Below are positions 7,630 through 14,701 of a stretch of DNA of 47,469 nucleotides, piece by piece. The position numbers were made by a program, and so were the translations under genes. Each line of letters starts with the position of its first letter. The first letter of the stretch is position 1. The stretch is from Caccousia sp900752115 (GTDB taxonomy: Bacteria > Bacillota > Clostridia > Oscillospirales > Acutalibacteraceae). The stretch covers positions 1 through 47,469 of the forward strand of contig CABRNB010000010.1 in the NCBI GenBank assembly GCA_902472225.1, given 5' to 3'. The notes beneath the pieces are model-generated. The model worked only from the letters and a program-made list of their open reading frames with translations, did not search any database and was not told the origin of the DNA.

Positions 7630-8787
7630 TTGGTGGAGCATATGGACGCGAAGGCAATCTTTCACATGGGAAAAAGCACGGCTTCCCTTGGACTGATTGT
7701 GACGGAGGGTGCGCGCGAGCTGGGAGCGAAGGTGGACAACTACCTGGTGCAGATGGCCGCGGGCAGCCCGGAGGCAAAGGATACTTTCATCATTGATAGC
7801 GAATGCCCCCGCTTTCAGTCCGGCGACGGCAAGGGCCTGATCAAGGATACCGTCCGCGGGATGGATCTCTATCTTCTCGTCGACGTGGGAAACTACAGCT
7901 GCAAGTACAACATGTTCGGCCAGCAGAACAGCATGAGCCCTGACGATCATTTCCAGGATCTCAAGCGTCTCATCCAGGCGGCCAGCGGCAAGGCGCACCG
8001 TCTGAGCGTGATCATGCCGATTCTCTTCGGCGGCCGCCAGCACCGCCGCAACTACCGCGAGAGCCTCGACTGCGCGTTCGCTCTGCAGGAGCTGCAGGCC
8101 ATGGGCGTGGCGAACGTAATCAGCTTTGACGCGCATGACCCCCGCGTGCAGAACGCGGCGCCTCTCATGGGCTTTGACAACGTCATGCCGACGTACCAGG
8201 TGCTCAAGGCTCTTATCAACCAGGTGCCGAGCCTCAAGCTGGATTGGGATAACTTTATGATCGTAAGCCCCGACGAGGGCGCGCTCAACCGCAACATGTA
8301 CTACGCCTCCGTGCTTGGCGTCAACCTCGGCATGTTCTACAAGCGCCGCGACTATTCCCGCGTCGTGAACGGCCGCAACCCGATCGTCGCCCATGAGTAT
8401 CTCGGCGATTCCGTCGAGGGCAAGGATATCTTCATTGCCGACGATATCATCTCCTCCGGCGAGTCGATGCTCGACATCGCTTACGCGCTCAAAAAGCAGA
8501 ATGCCCGCCGCATCTTCTGCTACGCCACCTACGCGATCTTCACCAACGGCCTCGCGCAGTTTGACGAGGCGTACGAGAAGGGAATCATCAGCGGTGTGCT
8601 CGGCTCCAACCTGACCTACCGCACCGATGACCTGCGCCGCCGCGAGTGGTTCTATGAGGTCGACTGCAGCAAGTACATCGCGTACCTCATCGCCGCCCTC
8701 AACCACGACGTTTCGATGAGCGCCCTCATCGATCCCCACGAGAAAATCACCAACCTGCTCATCAAAAACGGCTATCACCCCGCCTGA
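7630..8787 (+). CDS. prs: Ribose-phosphate pyrophosphokinase (divergent long form)
   Basis: 385 residues. It makes PRPP from ribose 5-phosphate and ATP for nucleotide, His, Trp and NAD synthesis. Although divergent, it keeps the family landmarks in order: FGGRQHRRNYRESL corresponds to the catalytic flexible loop, SFDAHDPRVQ to the TvDLHa segment, IVSPDEGALNRNMYYA to the SPDxGGxxR segment, and FIADDIISSGESM to the PRPP-binding loop. It is about 70 residues longer than the usual bacterial enzyme (around 315). The start is TTG at 7630 (7 bases after AAGGAG) or GTG at 7633; the first ATG at 7642 is poorly spaced. It stands alone between its own promoter and a strong terminator. Another Prs elsewhere in the genome is possible. 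Confidence 0.88.
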   Translation: MVEHMDAKAIFHMGKSTASLGLIVTEGARELGAKVDNYLVQMAAGSPEAKDTFIIDSECPRFQSGDGKGLIKDTVRGMDLYLLVDVGNYSCKYNMFGQQNSMSPDDHFQDLKRLIQAASGKAHRLSVIMPILFGGRQHRRNYRESLDCAFALQELQAMGVANVISFDAHDPRVQNAAPLMGFDNVMPTYQVLKALINQVPSLKLDWDNFMIVSPDEGALNRNMYYASVLGVNLGMFYKRRDYSRVVNGRNPIVAHEYLGDSVEGKDIFIADDIISSGESMLDIAYALKKQNARRIFCYATYAIFTNGLAQFDEAYEKGIISGVLGSNLTYRTDDLRRREWFYEVDCSKYIAYLIAALNHDVSMSALIDPHEKITNLLIKNGYHPA

Positions 8788-8870
8788 ACAGGCTGAGCCT
8801 GGACCTGCGGGCCTGCGGCCGGCAATTCGCGCACGCAGCCTCCGGCTGCCTGCCCTGGCATAAGAAATCG

Positions 8871-8906
8871 ACCCCCTTGCGGCCAGTACCGCAAGGGGGT
8901 CTTGTC
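8871..8906 (+). terminator. Rho-independent terminator of prs
   Basis: Perfect 12-bp stem ACCCCCTTGCGG / CCGCAAGGGGGT with a 6-base loop, followed by CTTGTC. The U-run is short but the stem is very stable. Confidence 0.75.
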
Positions 8907-9026
8907 ATATGCCCGCGTTGTTCTTTATGCAAAAGAAGCGGAGTTATGTATAGGCCGCAGTCTGCGATAGAATTTGAGGGGAACGGCTTTCCGGCAGCTT
9001 CCGGGGAGCCGTCGTCCCAACGCACA

Positions 9027-9075
9027 AACGGACAGACGAATCATAACCGAAGGTTCTCTGATTTGTCTGTCCGTT
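9027..9075. repeat. Long nested inverted repeat in the prs-tadA gap
   Basis: A 17-base arm (9027-9043) beginning AACGGACAGACGAA pairs with TGATTTGTCTGTCCGTT (9059-9075) with a single G-U position. The loop contains an inner hairpin, AACC-GAA-GGTT. No U-run follows on either strand. It could be a structured RNA or a mobile palindromic repeat; no gene is seen in 8788-9177. Confidence 0.6.
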
Positions 9076-9082
9076 CCTGCCA

Positions 9083-9125
9083 GCCGCCGCTTAGCGAGGC
9101 GTTTTCGCCTCGCTCCTTAGGCGGC
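9083..9125. repeat. GC-rich palindrome
   Basis: Perfect stem AGCGAGGCG-TTTT-CGCCTCGCT (9093-9114), extended after an internal loop by GCCGCC (9083-9088) and GGCGGC (9120-9125). It is one of several palindromes clustered between prs and tadA. Confidence 0.6.
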
Positions 9126-9177
9126 CGCGCTCCGGGAAAGGGGGCGCATGGCTGACGTAGAAAGGAAACTGCGGGGG

Positions 9178-9873
9178 TCAAGGGGGCGCAGCCCCTTGCG
9201 AATCTTTGCCTACTTTCTTTTCGGAAGAAAGTAGGGGCCCTGCCGCGGCCTGAGCGGCAGACCTGCGACCGGCACTTCGCAGACCGCGGAAGAACTCCCG
9301 CAGCAGCTCGGCAGCCTCCTGTGCGAGAACGCCGGAAACGACGGCGGGATGATGGTTGTACGGAAGAGAGAAGAGATCGACGAGGGAACCGCACGATCCC
9401 GCCTTCGGGTCGGACGCACCGAACACAAGGCGCGGAATCCGTGCGTTGATGATAGCCCCCGCGCACATCGGGCATGGTTCCAGCGTGACGTAAAGCGTGC
9501 ACTGCCAGAGCCGCCAGCCGCCGAGCGTGCGGCAGGCCCCGGCAATGGCTTCAAGCTCGGCGTGAGCGAGCGCCGTTTTGTCCTGCTCGCGGCGGTTGCG
9601 CCCGCGTCCGACGATCGCTCCGCCGCACACGACGACCGCACCCACAGGCACCTCGCCCTCGGCGGCCGCCTCGCGTGCCAGAGCCAGTGCCTCACGCATG
9701 AAGCGCTCGTCCTCCGCCGCGGATGCTTCCGGCGGCGCGGGGGAACGGTCCGCCCATCGGGGTGAGGCCGCGCCTGCCGCACCGGGCGGCGTCTCCTCCG
9801 GAAGGGGGGACAGCGGTTCCGCTGCCCGCGCTCCTTTTGGGGATTGGGATGTCAGCTGATTCTCCGCGCTCAT
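9178..9873 (-). CDS. tadA: tRNA-specific adenosine deaminase
   Basis: 231 residues. TadA converts the wobble adenosine of tRNA-Arg(ACG) to inosine. The deaminase zinc site is complete: His104 and catalytic Glu106 (AHAELEAI), Cys134 and Cys137 (EPCPMCAGAI), preceded by GEVPVGAVVV. The start at 9873 overlaps the CPBP stop as ATGA. It gives an unusual Pro/Ala-rich extension of about 53 residues before the normal start region (MREALALAREA); an internal start is possible. The C-terminus is also odd: from about residue 213 the frame runs through a hairpin repeat and stops inside a second hairpin, adding a tail (LLSSEKKVGKDSQGAAPP) unlikely to be part of the enzyme fold. Confidence 0.93.
   Translation of the reverse strand: MSAENQLTSQSPKGARAAEPLSPLPEETPPGAAGAASPRWADRSPAPPEASAAEDERFMREALALAREAAAEGEVPVGAVVVCGGAIVGRGRNRREQDKTALAHAELEAIAGACRTLGGWRLWQCTLYVTLEPCPMCAGAIINARIPRLVFGASDPKAGSCGSLVDLFSLPYNHHPAVVSGVLAQEAAELLREFFRGLRSAGRRSAAQAAAGPLLSSEKKVGKDSQGAAPP
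9179..9235. repeat. Paired hairpin repeat inside the 3' end of tadA
   Basis: CAAGGGG / CCCCTTG (9179-9198) followed by CCTACTTTCTT / AAGAAAGTAGG (9209-9235, 5-base loop). The paired arrangement recalls the two adjacent hairpins at 28797-28847. The repeat supplies the last codons and the stop of tadA. Confidence 0.65.
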
Positions 9874-10979
9874 GCCGGAATCAGGTAAACGACGCAGAAA
9901 AAAATGGTGTACGCGAGGAAGAGAAGCACGCCGGGGTTCAGAACAAAGGCGGAAAGCTTTGCCGAATTGTCGAGAAGCGTGCGGGGCGGCGAGAGGCGGA
10001 AGAAGCCGCCGCGTGTGCGGACAAGAAGAACCACAAGGGAGAGCCCGCCGAGCACCCACAGCACGATGGGGAACACGATCGAATACAGATCCGCCGCCGC
10101 CGTGCCATAAAATGCCGCGAGAATCAGATAGAGGCTCGAAAGCAGGTTGTTGATGAAGTGGATCGCGATCGTGATCCACAGGTTGCCCGTGCGCACAATG
10201 AGGTACGCGAAGAGCAGGCCCAGCGGGAAGGCAAAGACGATCTGCGAAATGTTCCCGTGCATGAGAGCGAACAGCAGCGACGACGCCACAATGGCAAAGC
10301 CGGTGCCGAAACGCATGAGCGAACGCAGAATCACGCCGCGGAAGAGGAACTCCTCCACCAGCGCGGGAACGACGCAGGACGACACGACAAGCATGACGCA
10401 CGCCAGAGGCGAGGAATCGACCTGATAGCTCGGCACGCTGCCGCTCAGACCGGCCGACTCGAGCAGGGTGGCGACAATATTCGCGGGGTAGTTGGCGAGA
10501 TTGCAGGCCGCCGATCCGAACAGGACGGCTGCCGCCGCTGTGAGAACGCCTGTTTTCTGCATCGGCAGGGCGGCGTTCAGCGGCATGTGCAGCGCGCGGG
10601 TAAGCAGTATGGCGGCCAGCGAAAAGCCAGTCGTGTAGGCAAAGGTGACTTCAAAATAATATCCGGCGCTGTTCTCCGCCGCGGGAAGAACCAAATAGCA
10701 CATCGTATAGAAGATCTGCAGAAGGATGAGAGAAGCGAGCGTTGCCCATCCCGCCCACGAGCAGCGGCGGCGCAGCAGCTTCTGCTCCGTTCCGCAGGCG
10801 CGCGCGAGCTCCGCACGGTACGGATCAGCGGGGAAAAAACGCGGACGGCCGGGCACAGCGGCATTCGGCGAAGCAGACCCTCCCGCGGGCGCAGCCGCAT
10901 ACGGCGCAGCGGAATCTCCCGCGTGCCCGGACGTGTCCGGTGTGCCGGAGGCTGGGGTCTGGTATGGATCAGGATACAT
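9870..10979 (-). CDS. CPBP family intramembrane glutamic protease
   Basis: 369 residues. A Pro/Ala/Gly-rich, probably cytosolic N-terminus (1-75) precedes about eight membrane segments. The CPBP (ABI/Rce1-like) motifs are present: EE-x3-R at Glu209-Glu210-Arg214 (EEFLFRG), F-x3-H at Phe237-His241, and H-x3-N at His274-Asn278. These are the catalytic residues of the Rce1-type glutamic protease fold, so it should be active. Its substrate is unknown; roles in peptide maturation or immunity are known for the family. The ATG at 10979 is chosen for AAAGGGGGA upstream; an ATG 6 codons earlier lacks a ribosome site. It overlaps tadA by four bases. Confidence 0.88.
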   Translation of the reverse strand: MYPDPYQTPASGTPDTSGHAGDSAAPYAAAPAGGSASPNAAVPGRPRFFPADPYRAELARACGTEQKLLRRRCSWAGWATLASLILLQIFYTMCYLVLPAAENSAGYYFEVTFAYTTGFSLAAILLTRALHMPLNAALPMQKTGVLTAAAAVLFGSAACNLANYPANIVATLLESAGLSGSVPSYQVDSSPLACVMLVVSSCVVPALVEEFLFRGVILRSLMRFGTGFAIVASSLLFALMHGNISQIVFAFPLGLLFAYLIVRTGNLWITIAIHFINNLLSSLYLILAAFYGTAAADLYSIVFPIVLWVLGGLSLVVLLVRTRGGFFRLSPPRTLLDNSAKLSAFVLNPGVLLFLAYTIFFCVVYLIPA

Positions 10980-11044
10980 GGGGAATCCCCCTTTCATTCG
11001 GGTTTTACCGCAATCGGTACAGCCCCGGACGGGGCATTGTGTTC

Positions 11045-11073
11045 ATTCTATCACAAATTGACAGGGGCGTAAA
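11045..11073 (-). promoter_or_regulatory. Promoter for the CPBP-tadA operon
   Basis: Minus-strand TTTACG (11068-11073), 17 bases, TAGAAT (11045-11050). Confidence 0.6.
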
Positions 11074-11159
11074 CAAGAGGCGGCAAGAATTTACAGACCG
11101 GTTACAGACGGATCCGGTTTTCGTTCAAAAACGGGTTGTAAATTTATTGTGACAAGGGC

Positions 11160-11188
11160 TGGATCGGGGCGTGGAATTACGATATAAT
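11160..11188 (+). promoter_or_regulatory. Promoter candidate for the YcxB-like gene
   Basis: A perfect TATAAT (11183-11188) with only a weak -35 (TGGATC, 11160-11165) at 17 bases. Confidence 0.45.
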
Positions 11189-11255
11189 AAGGGGACAGGC
11201 GCGGGAGCGCCGCAAATATACACCCCGGAGACGGGGGAAGGATTGAGGATAGGCG

Positions 11256-12611
11256 ATGAGAAAACGAATTGCATCCGCGCTGTGCGCCGTGCTGCTGGCG
11301 CTTGGCTGCGCCGTGCCCGCGTTTGCCGCGGAAAAGACGACGTATACCATTGAGGAAATGAACATCACGCTGGAGCTGCCGGACGATCTGTATGTGTTTG
11401 AGCAGTCTGACTTCAATATTCTCGATCCGAACCCGGATCTGGAAAAAGCAGGCTTTACGGATCCGCAGGAGCAGCTCGACATGATGCAGGAATATGAAAT
11501 CTATCTGACGGCTGTTTCGCAGGATCAGATGCTGTCGATCAACGTGGCGAAGAAGGATTCCACGACGACGCAGAGCGTGTACGATCTTTCCCAGCTGACG
11601 GACGAGCAGTTCGAGGAGTTCCTTGACACCATGCGCGGCGAGGACGACACGACCGACGAAATCGAGGCGTACGAGGTTCAGCGGTACGACGATCAGCCCG
11701 AGCGGCCGTTCTTCACAATCCGCATGAAGATGAACAGCGAGCAGTACGGTGAAAAGGAAGAGCTGTGCTATGTCACGGTCGTCAACGGCTATTCCATCAC
11801 AATAGACGGCGTCGCCGAGGGCGACATGACCCAGGAGCAGAGCGATCTGCTGCGGGAAATAGCGGACAGCGTGCACGTCACGCAGATCATCGAGCAGGAA
11901 ACCATTGAGTTCAACGCCGCAACGATCTTTTCCCTGCTGTTCCCCCTTGTCCTGATTGTCTTTCTGATTGCGCTTGGCGTGGGGATGCGGATCCGCCGCG
12001 GCCATGCGATGAAGGAGCGCCGCGCGCTCGCCGATCGTATGTCCGAATACCGCCGCGCCCAGAAGAAGCTCGAGGAGGAGGCCGCGGCCGAGGGCAGAAC
12101 GCCCGAGGAGCCGGAGACGCTCTTCCGCAACAAAACCACCTACAACGAGGAGGTGGCGCATGCCTTCGTGCAGTTCCACTTCCTGCGGCGTAAGCTCGGG
12201 GTCATGATCGGCTACGCGGTGTTCGCCCTGTTTATGGCGGCGTCCGCCTTTGTGCTCGACTCGGAGTGGTATATGCGTCTGATTCTCTTCGGCGTGGGCG
12301 TTTTCCTCGTCGTGTGGATGTGCCTGATGCCCGGCAAGCTGTACAACAACGTGATGGCCACGTTTAAAAAGGCCAAAAACAAGGAGAATGAGTACACCTT
12401 CCGCGCGGACGATTTCCGCATCGCGGGCGTGCAGTCGGCTTCCGTGTTCCCGTACTTCCAGGTGACGCGGGCGTATGAGTCGAGCAAGTATTTCTATCTC
12501 TATTTCGGTGAGGAGCAGGCGTACTACATCGCGAAGGACGGCTTCACGGTGGGCGACGCGGACGGCTTCCGCACCTTCCTGAAGGAAAAACTCGGAAAGA
12601 ACTTCCGATAA
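11256..12611 (+). CDS. Exported membrane protein with YcxB-like C-terminal domain
   Basis: 451 residues. A signal peptide (residues 1-25, cleavage after VPAFA) is followed by an extracytoplasmic domain of about 200 residues rich in acidic residues. Next come a transmembrane helix (about 228-246, SLLFPLVLIVFLIALGVGM), a charged cytosolic helical stretch, and two closely spaced helices (about 315-355). The C-terminal domain, with FRIAGVQSASVFPYFQVTRAYE and YYIAKDGF, resembles YcxB-like domains. The function of that family is unknown. It has its own -10 box and is followed by a GntR regulator. A membrane stress or surface role is a guess. Confidence 0.78.
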   Translation: MRKRIASALCAVLLALGCAVPAFAAEKTTYTIEEMNITLELPDDLYVFEQSDFNILDPNPDLEKAGFTDPQEQLDMMQEYEIYLTAVSQDQMLSINVAKKDSTTTQSVYDLSQLTDEQFEEFLDTMRGEDDTTDEIEAYEVQRYDDQPERPFFTIRMKMNSEQYGEKEELCYVTVVNGYSITIDGVAEGDMTQEQSDLLREIADSVHVTQIIEQETIEFNAATIFSLLFPLVLIVFLIALGVGMRIRRGHAMKERRALADRMSEYRRAQKKLEEEAAAEGRTPEEPETLFRNKTTYNEEVAHAFVQFHFLRRKLGVMIGYAVFALFMAASAFVLDSEWYMRLILFGVGVFLVVWMCLMPGKLYNNVMATFKKAKNKENEYTFRADDFRIAGVQSASVFPYFQVTRAYESSKYFYLYFGEEQAYYIAKDGFTVGDADGFRTFLKEKLGKNFR

Positions 12612-12727
12612 CAGCGCACGGCCGGGGGCCGTCGCGGGATGCGTCGTGCGCATTTCGCGGCGGCCCTTTGGGCTATCATGGGGGCGCTCCCGCACGGAGC
12701 GTCCCGGACGGGAGAGTCGCACACTTT

Positions 12728-13420
12728 ATGAAGAAAAAGGAAAACAGTCTGGCCGAGAAGGCCGCGGGGGAGATCCTCTCGCTCATCACCATTGAAAAGG
12801 AGTTCCAGCCCGGCGATCGCCTTCCGGGTGAAATTGAGCTCGCGTCCCGCCTGGGCGTAAGCCGCACCACGCTGCGCGAGGGCATCCGGCTGCTCTCCTC
12901 GCGCCATGTGCTCGAGGTGCGGCGCGGCCTCGGTACCTTTGTGGCCCGGCGCGGCGACCACGAGCGCCCGCTCGATCACAGGGAGCTGCTGCGCACCCCG
13001 GTCGATCTGCGCTCCGTCTATGAGCTGCGCCTGATGGTGGAGCCTCAGACGGCGTACTATGCCGCCCGGCGCGCCACGGACAGCGAGCTGGAACGCATCC
13101 TCTTTTACGGAGAGCGCGAGGAGCGCGAGATCGAGGAGGGAAAGGATCGCACCGAGTCGGAACGCGCGTTCCACAAGGCCATCGCCATGGCGGCGCACAA
13201 CGAGTTTGTCGAGCGCCTGCTGCCCGTCATTTACGAGGCGATCGATTCCGGTGTGCGCCTTTCCGGGGACGGGGAATACGAGGGGGTCGTGCGCGACACC
13301 CGCGCCGATCACCGGATGCTGATGAACGCGCTCGCCGCCCGGGACGCCCTCTCCGCCCGCGCGGCGATGGAGCTGCATATCCTGCATGCCATGCGCGGCT
13401 TTGGGCTCGAGGCGCAGTGA
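12728..13420 (+). CDS. FadR-subfamily GntR transcriptional regulator
   Basis: 230 residues. The N-terminal winged helix-turn-helix (about 8-75) has the GntR signature PGDRLPGEIELASRLGVSRT and the wing RRGLGTFVARRG. The C-terminal FCD ligand domain (about 95-225) has the conserved pattern LRLMVEPQTAYYAARRA, FHKAIAMAAHN and DHRMLMNAL; these His/Asp positions bind a metal and a small acid in the family. The ATG at 12728 begins the conserved region; a longer in-frame start 20 codons upstream lacks support. FadR-type regulators sense organic acids or sugar acids. Targets might be the smr operon downstream, whose promoter carries inverted repeats. Confidence 0.92.
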   Translation: MKKKENSLAEKAAGEILSLITIEKEFQPGDRLPGEIELASRLGVSRTTLREGIRLLSSRHVLEVRRGLGTFVARRGDHERPLDHRELLRTPVDLRSVYELRLMVEPQTAYYAARRATDSELERILFYGEREEREIEEGKDRTESERAFHKAIAMAAHNEFVERLLPVIYEAIDSGVRLSGDGEYEGVVRDTRADHRMLMNALAARDALSARAAMELHILHAMRGFGLEAQ

Positions 13421-13489
13421 GCCGCATGCGGCAAAGCAGGACGCTCCGCTGTGACGCGCCGCGAATGCGGCTTCCACGAAAGAAAATCA

Positions 13490-13561
13490 TACCAAAAACG
13501 AGGAAAATGGTACAAAAAGTTCATTAAAATTTCTCCATTGGTTTTTACAATGGAGTATAAT
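13490..13561 (+). promoter_or_regulatory. Promoter with inverted repeats upstream of smr
   Basis: TATAAT at 13556-13561 directly follows the perfect dyad CTCCATTG-7-CAATGGAG (13533-13555), which occupies the spacer and -35 region. A second dyad, TACCA-13-TGGTA, lies at 13490-13512. The local AT content is high. There is no recognisable -35, so the promoter may need an activator or be tightly repressed. Confidence 0.55.
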
Positions 13562-13575
13562 GAAAGTAGAATCCG

Positions 13576-13606
13576 TTCCGGGAGTGCGTTTTTTGCGCTC
13601 CCGGAA
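13576..13606 (+). promoter_or_regulatory. Leader hairpin before smr
   Basis: TTCCGGGAGTGC pairs with GCGCTCCCGGAA (one G-U pair) across a T-rich 7-base loop, between the promoter and the smr ribosome site. No U-run follows, so it is more likely a 5' stabiliser or regulatory structure than a terminator. Confidence 0.55.
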
Positions 13607-13650
13607 ACACCAATATCGGAAACCGGCTTGGCAGAAGGGAGAAAATTGCG

Positions 13651-13908
13651 ATGGCGGCCCGCAGAGGGGGAAAGCCCCGCAGCATGGAAGTTGATATTCA
13701 CGGCATGTCGCAGGAGCAGGCAAAGAAGCGGCTGGAGCAGCTTCTCACGAACGCCGCTCCCTCGCTGGAGGAGCTTGTGGTGATCCACGGCCACCACGGC
13801 GGCACCGCCCTGCGCGACATGGTGCGCGAGCGGCTGCATCACAGGTGCATCGCGGCGAAGCTTCTTTCTCTCAATCCGGGCGTTACGCGGATACTTTTAA
13901 AGAAATGA
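13651..13908 (+). CDS. Stand-alone Smr domain protein
   Basis: 85 residues that are almost wholly a single Smr (small MutS-related) domain: VDIHGMSQEQAKKRLEQLL at the start, the loop VIHGHHGGTALRDMVRERL in the middle, and NPGVTRILL at the end. Smr domains are nicking or RNA-cleaving nucleases in some proteins, here without the MutS2 core. The usual tripeptide HGxG-like loop is present as HGHHGG. AAGGGAG lies 9 bases before the ATG. It ends 10 bases before an ABC ATPase gene and is probably the first gene of that operon. Its relation to the transporter is unclear. Confidence 0.86.
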   Translation: MAARRGGKPRSMEVDIHGMSQEQAKKRLEQLLTNAAPSLEELVVIHGHHGGTALRDMVRERLHHRCIAAKLLSLNPGVTRILLKK

Positions 13909-13918
13909 GGCGAGGGCC

Positions 13919-14620
13919 TTGTCGTTCGTCGAATTTAAAAACGTCACTAAATTTTATCAGATGGGCGAGCAGAAGATCGCGGCGGCCGACGGCGTCGATT
14001 TCGTGATCGAAAAGGGCGAATTCGCCGTCATTGTCGGCCCCAGCGGAGCGGGAAAAACCACGGTGCTCAACATGCTCGGCGGTATGGACGCATGCTCCGG
14101 GGGCGAGATCTGGCTCGACGGCAATCTGGTCAGCTCCTACAACCGCAAGCAGCTCACCGAATACCGGCGGTATGACGTCGGCTTTGTGTTTCAGTTCTAC
14201 AACCTCGTGCAGAACCTGACGGCGCTCGAGAACGTCGAGCTTGCCTCGGAAATCTGCCGCGACCCTCTCGACGCGAAGGAGGTGCTCTGCGAGGTCGGGC
14301 TCGAGCACCGCATCGCGAACTTCCCGGCCCAGCTCTCCGGCGGCGAACAGCAGCGCGTGGCGATTGCCCGCGCTCTGGCGAAAAATCCGAAGCTGCTGCT
14401 GTGCGACGAGCCGACGGGCGCGCTCGACTACCGGACGGGCAAGGCGATTTTGTGCCTGCTCCAGGATACGTGCCGGAATACGGGGCGTACCGTCGTGGTC
14501 ATCACGCATAACCTCGCCTTTACCGCGATTGCGGACCGTGTGATCCACATCCGCAGCGGAAAGGTGGTCAAAATGGAGACGAACGCATCTCCCGTGTCGG
14601 CGGAAACCATCGAGTGGTAA
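13919..14620 (+). CDS. ABC transporter ATP-binding protein, MacB/LolD type
   Basis: 233 residues, a complete nucleotide-binding domain: Walker A GPSGAGKTT (about 42-50), Q-loop in FVFQFYN, signature LSGGEQQRVAIARAL (about 139-153), Walker B LLLCDEPTGALD, and H-loop VITHN. It belongs to the type VII (MacB/LolD/FtsE) class, which powers mechanotransmission by FtsX-like permeases rather than import. It begins with TTG just after GAGG/GAGGG. The large FtsX permease gene follows 81 bases later and is its evident partner. Confidence 0.95.
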   Translation: MSFVEFKNVTKFYQMGEQKIAAADGVDFVIEKGEFAVIVGPSGAGKTTVLNMLGGMDACSGGEIWLDGNLVSSYNRKQLTEYRRYDVGFVFQFYNLVQNLTALENVELASEICRDPLDAKEVLCEVGLEHRIANFPAQLSGGEQQRVAIARALAKNPKLLLCDEPTGALDYRTGKAILCLLQDTCRNTGRTVVVITHNLAFTAIADRVIHIRSGKVVKMETNASPVSAETIEW

Positions 14621-14701
14621 GCCGCCGCGCGGCAAACAACAGGCCGGAATGCCGGGCAGACGGCGAAGACACCGGCTTTCCTTCCGGCAGGAGGGAATCT
14701 C

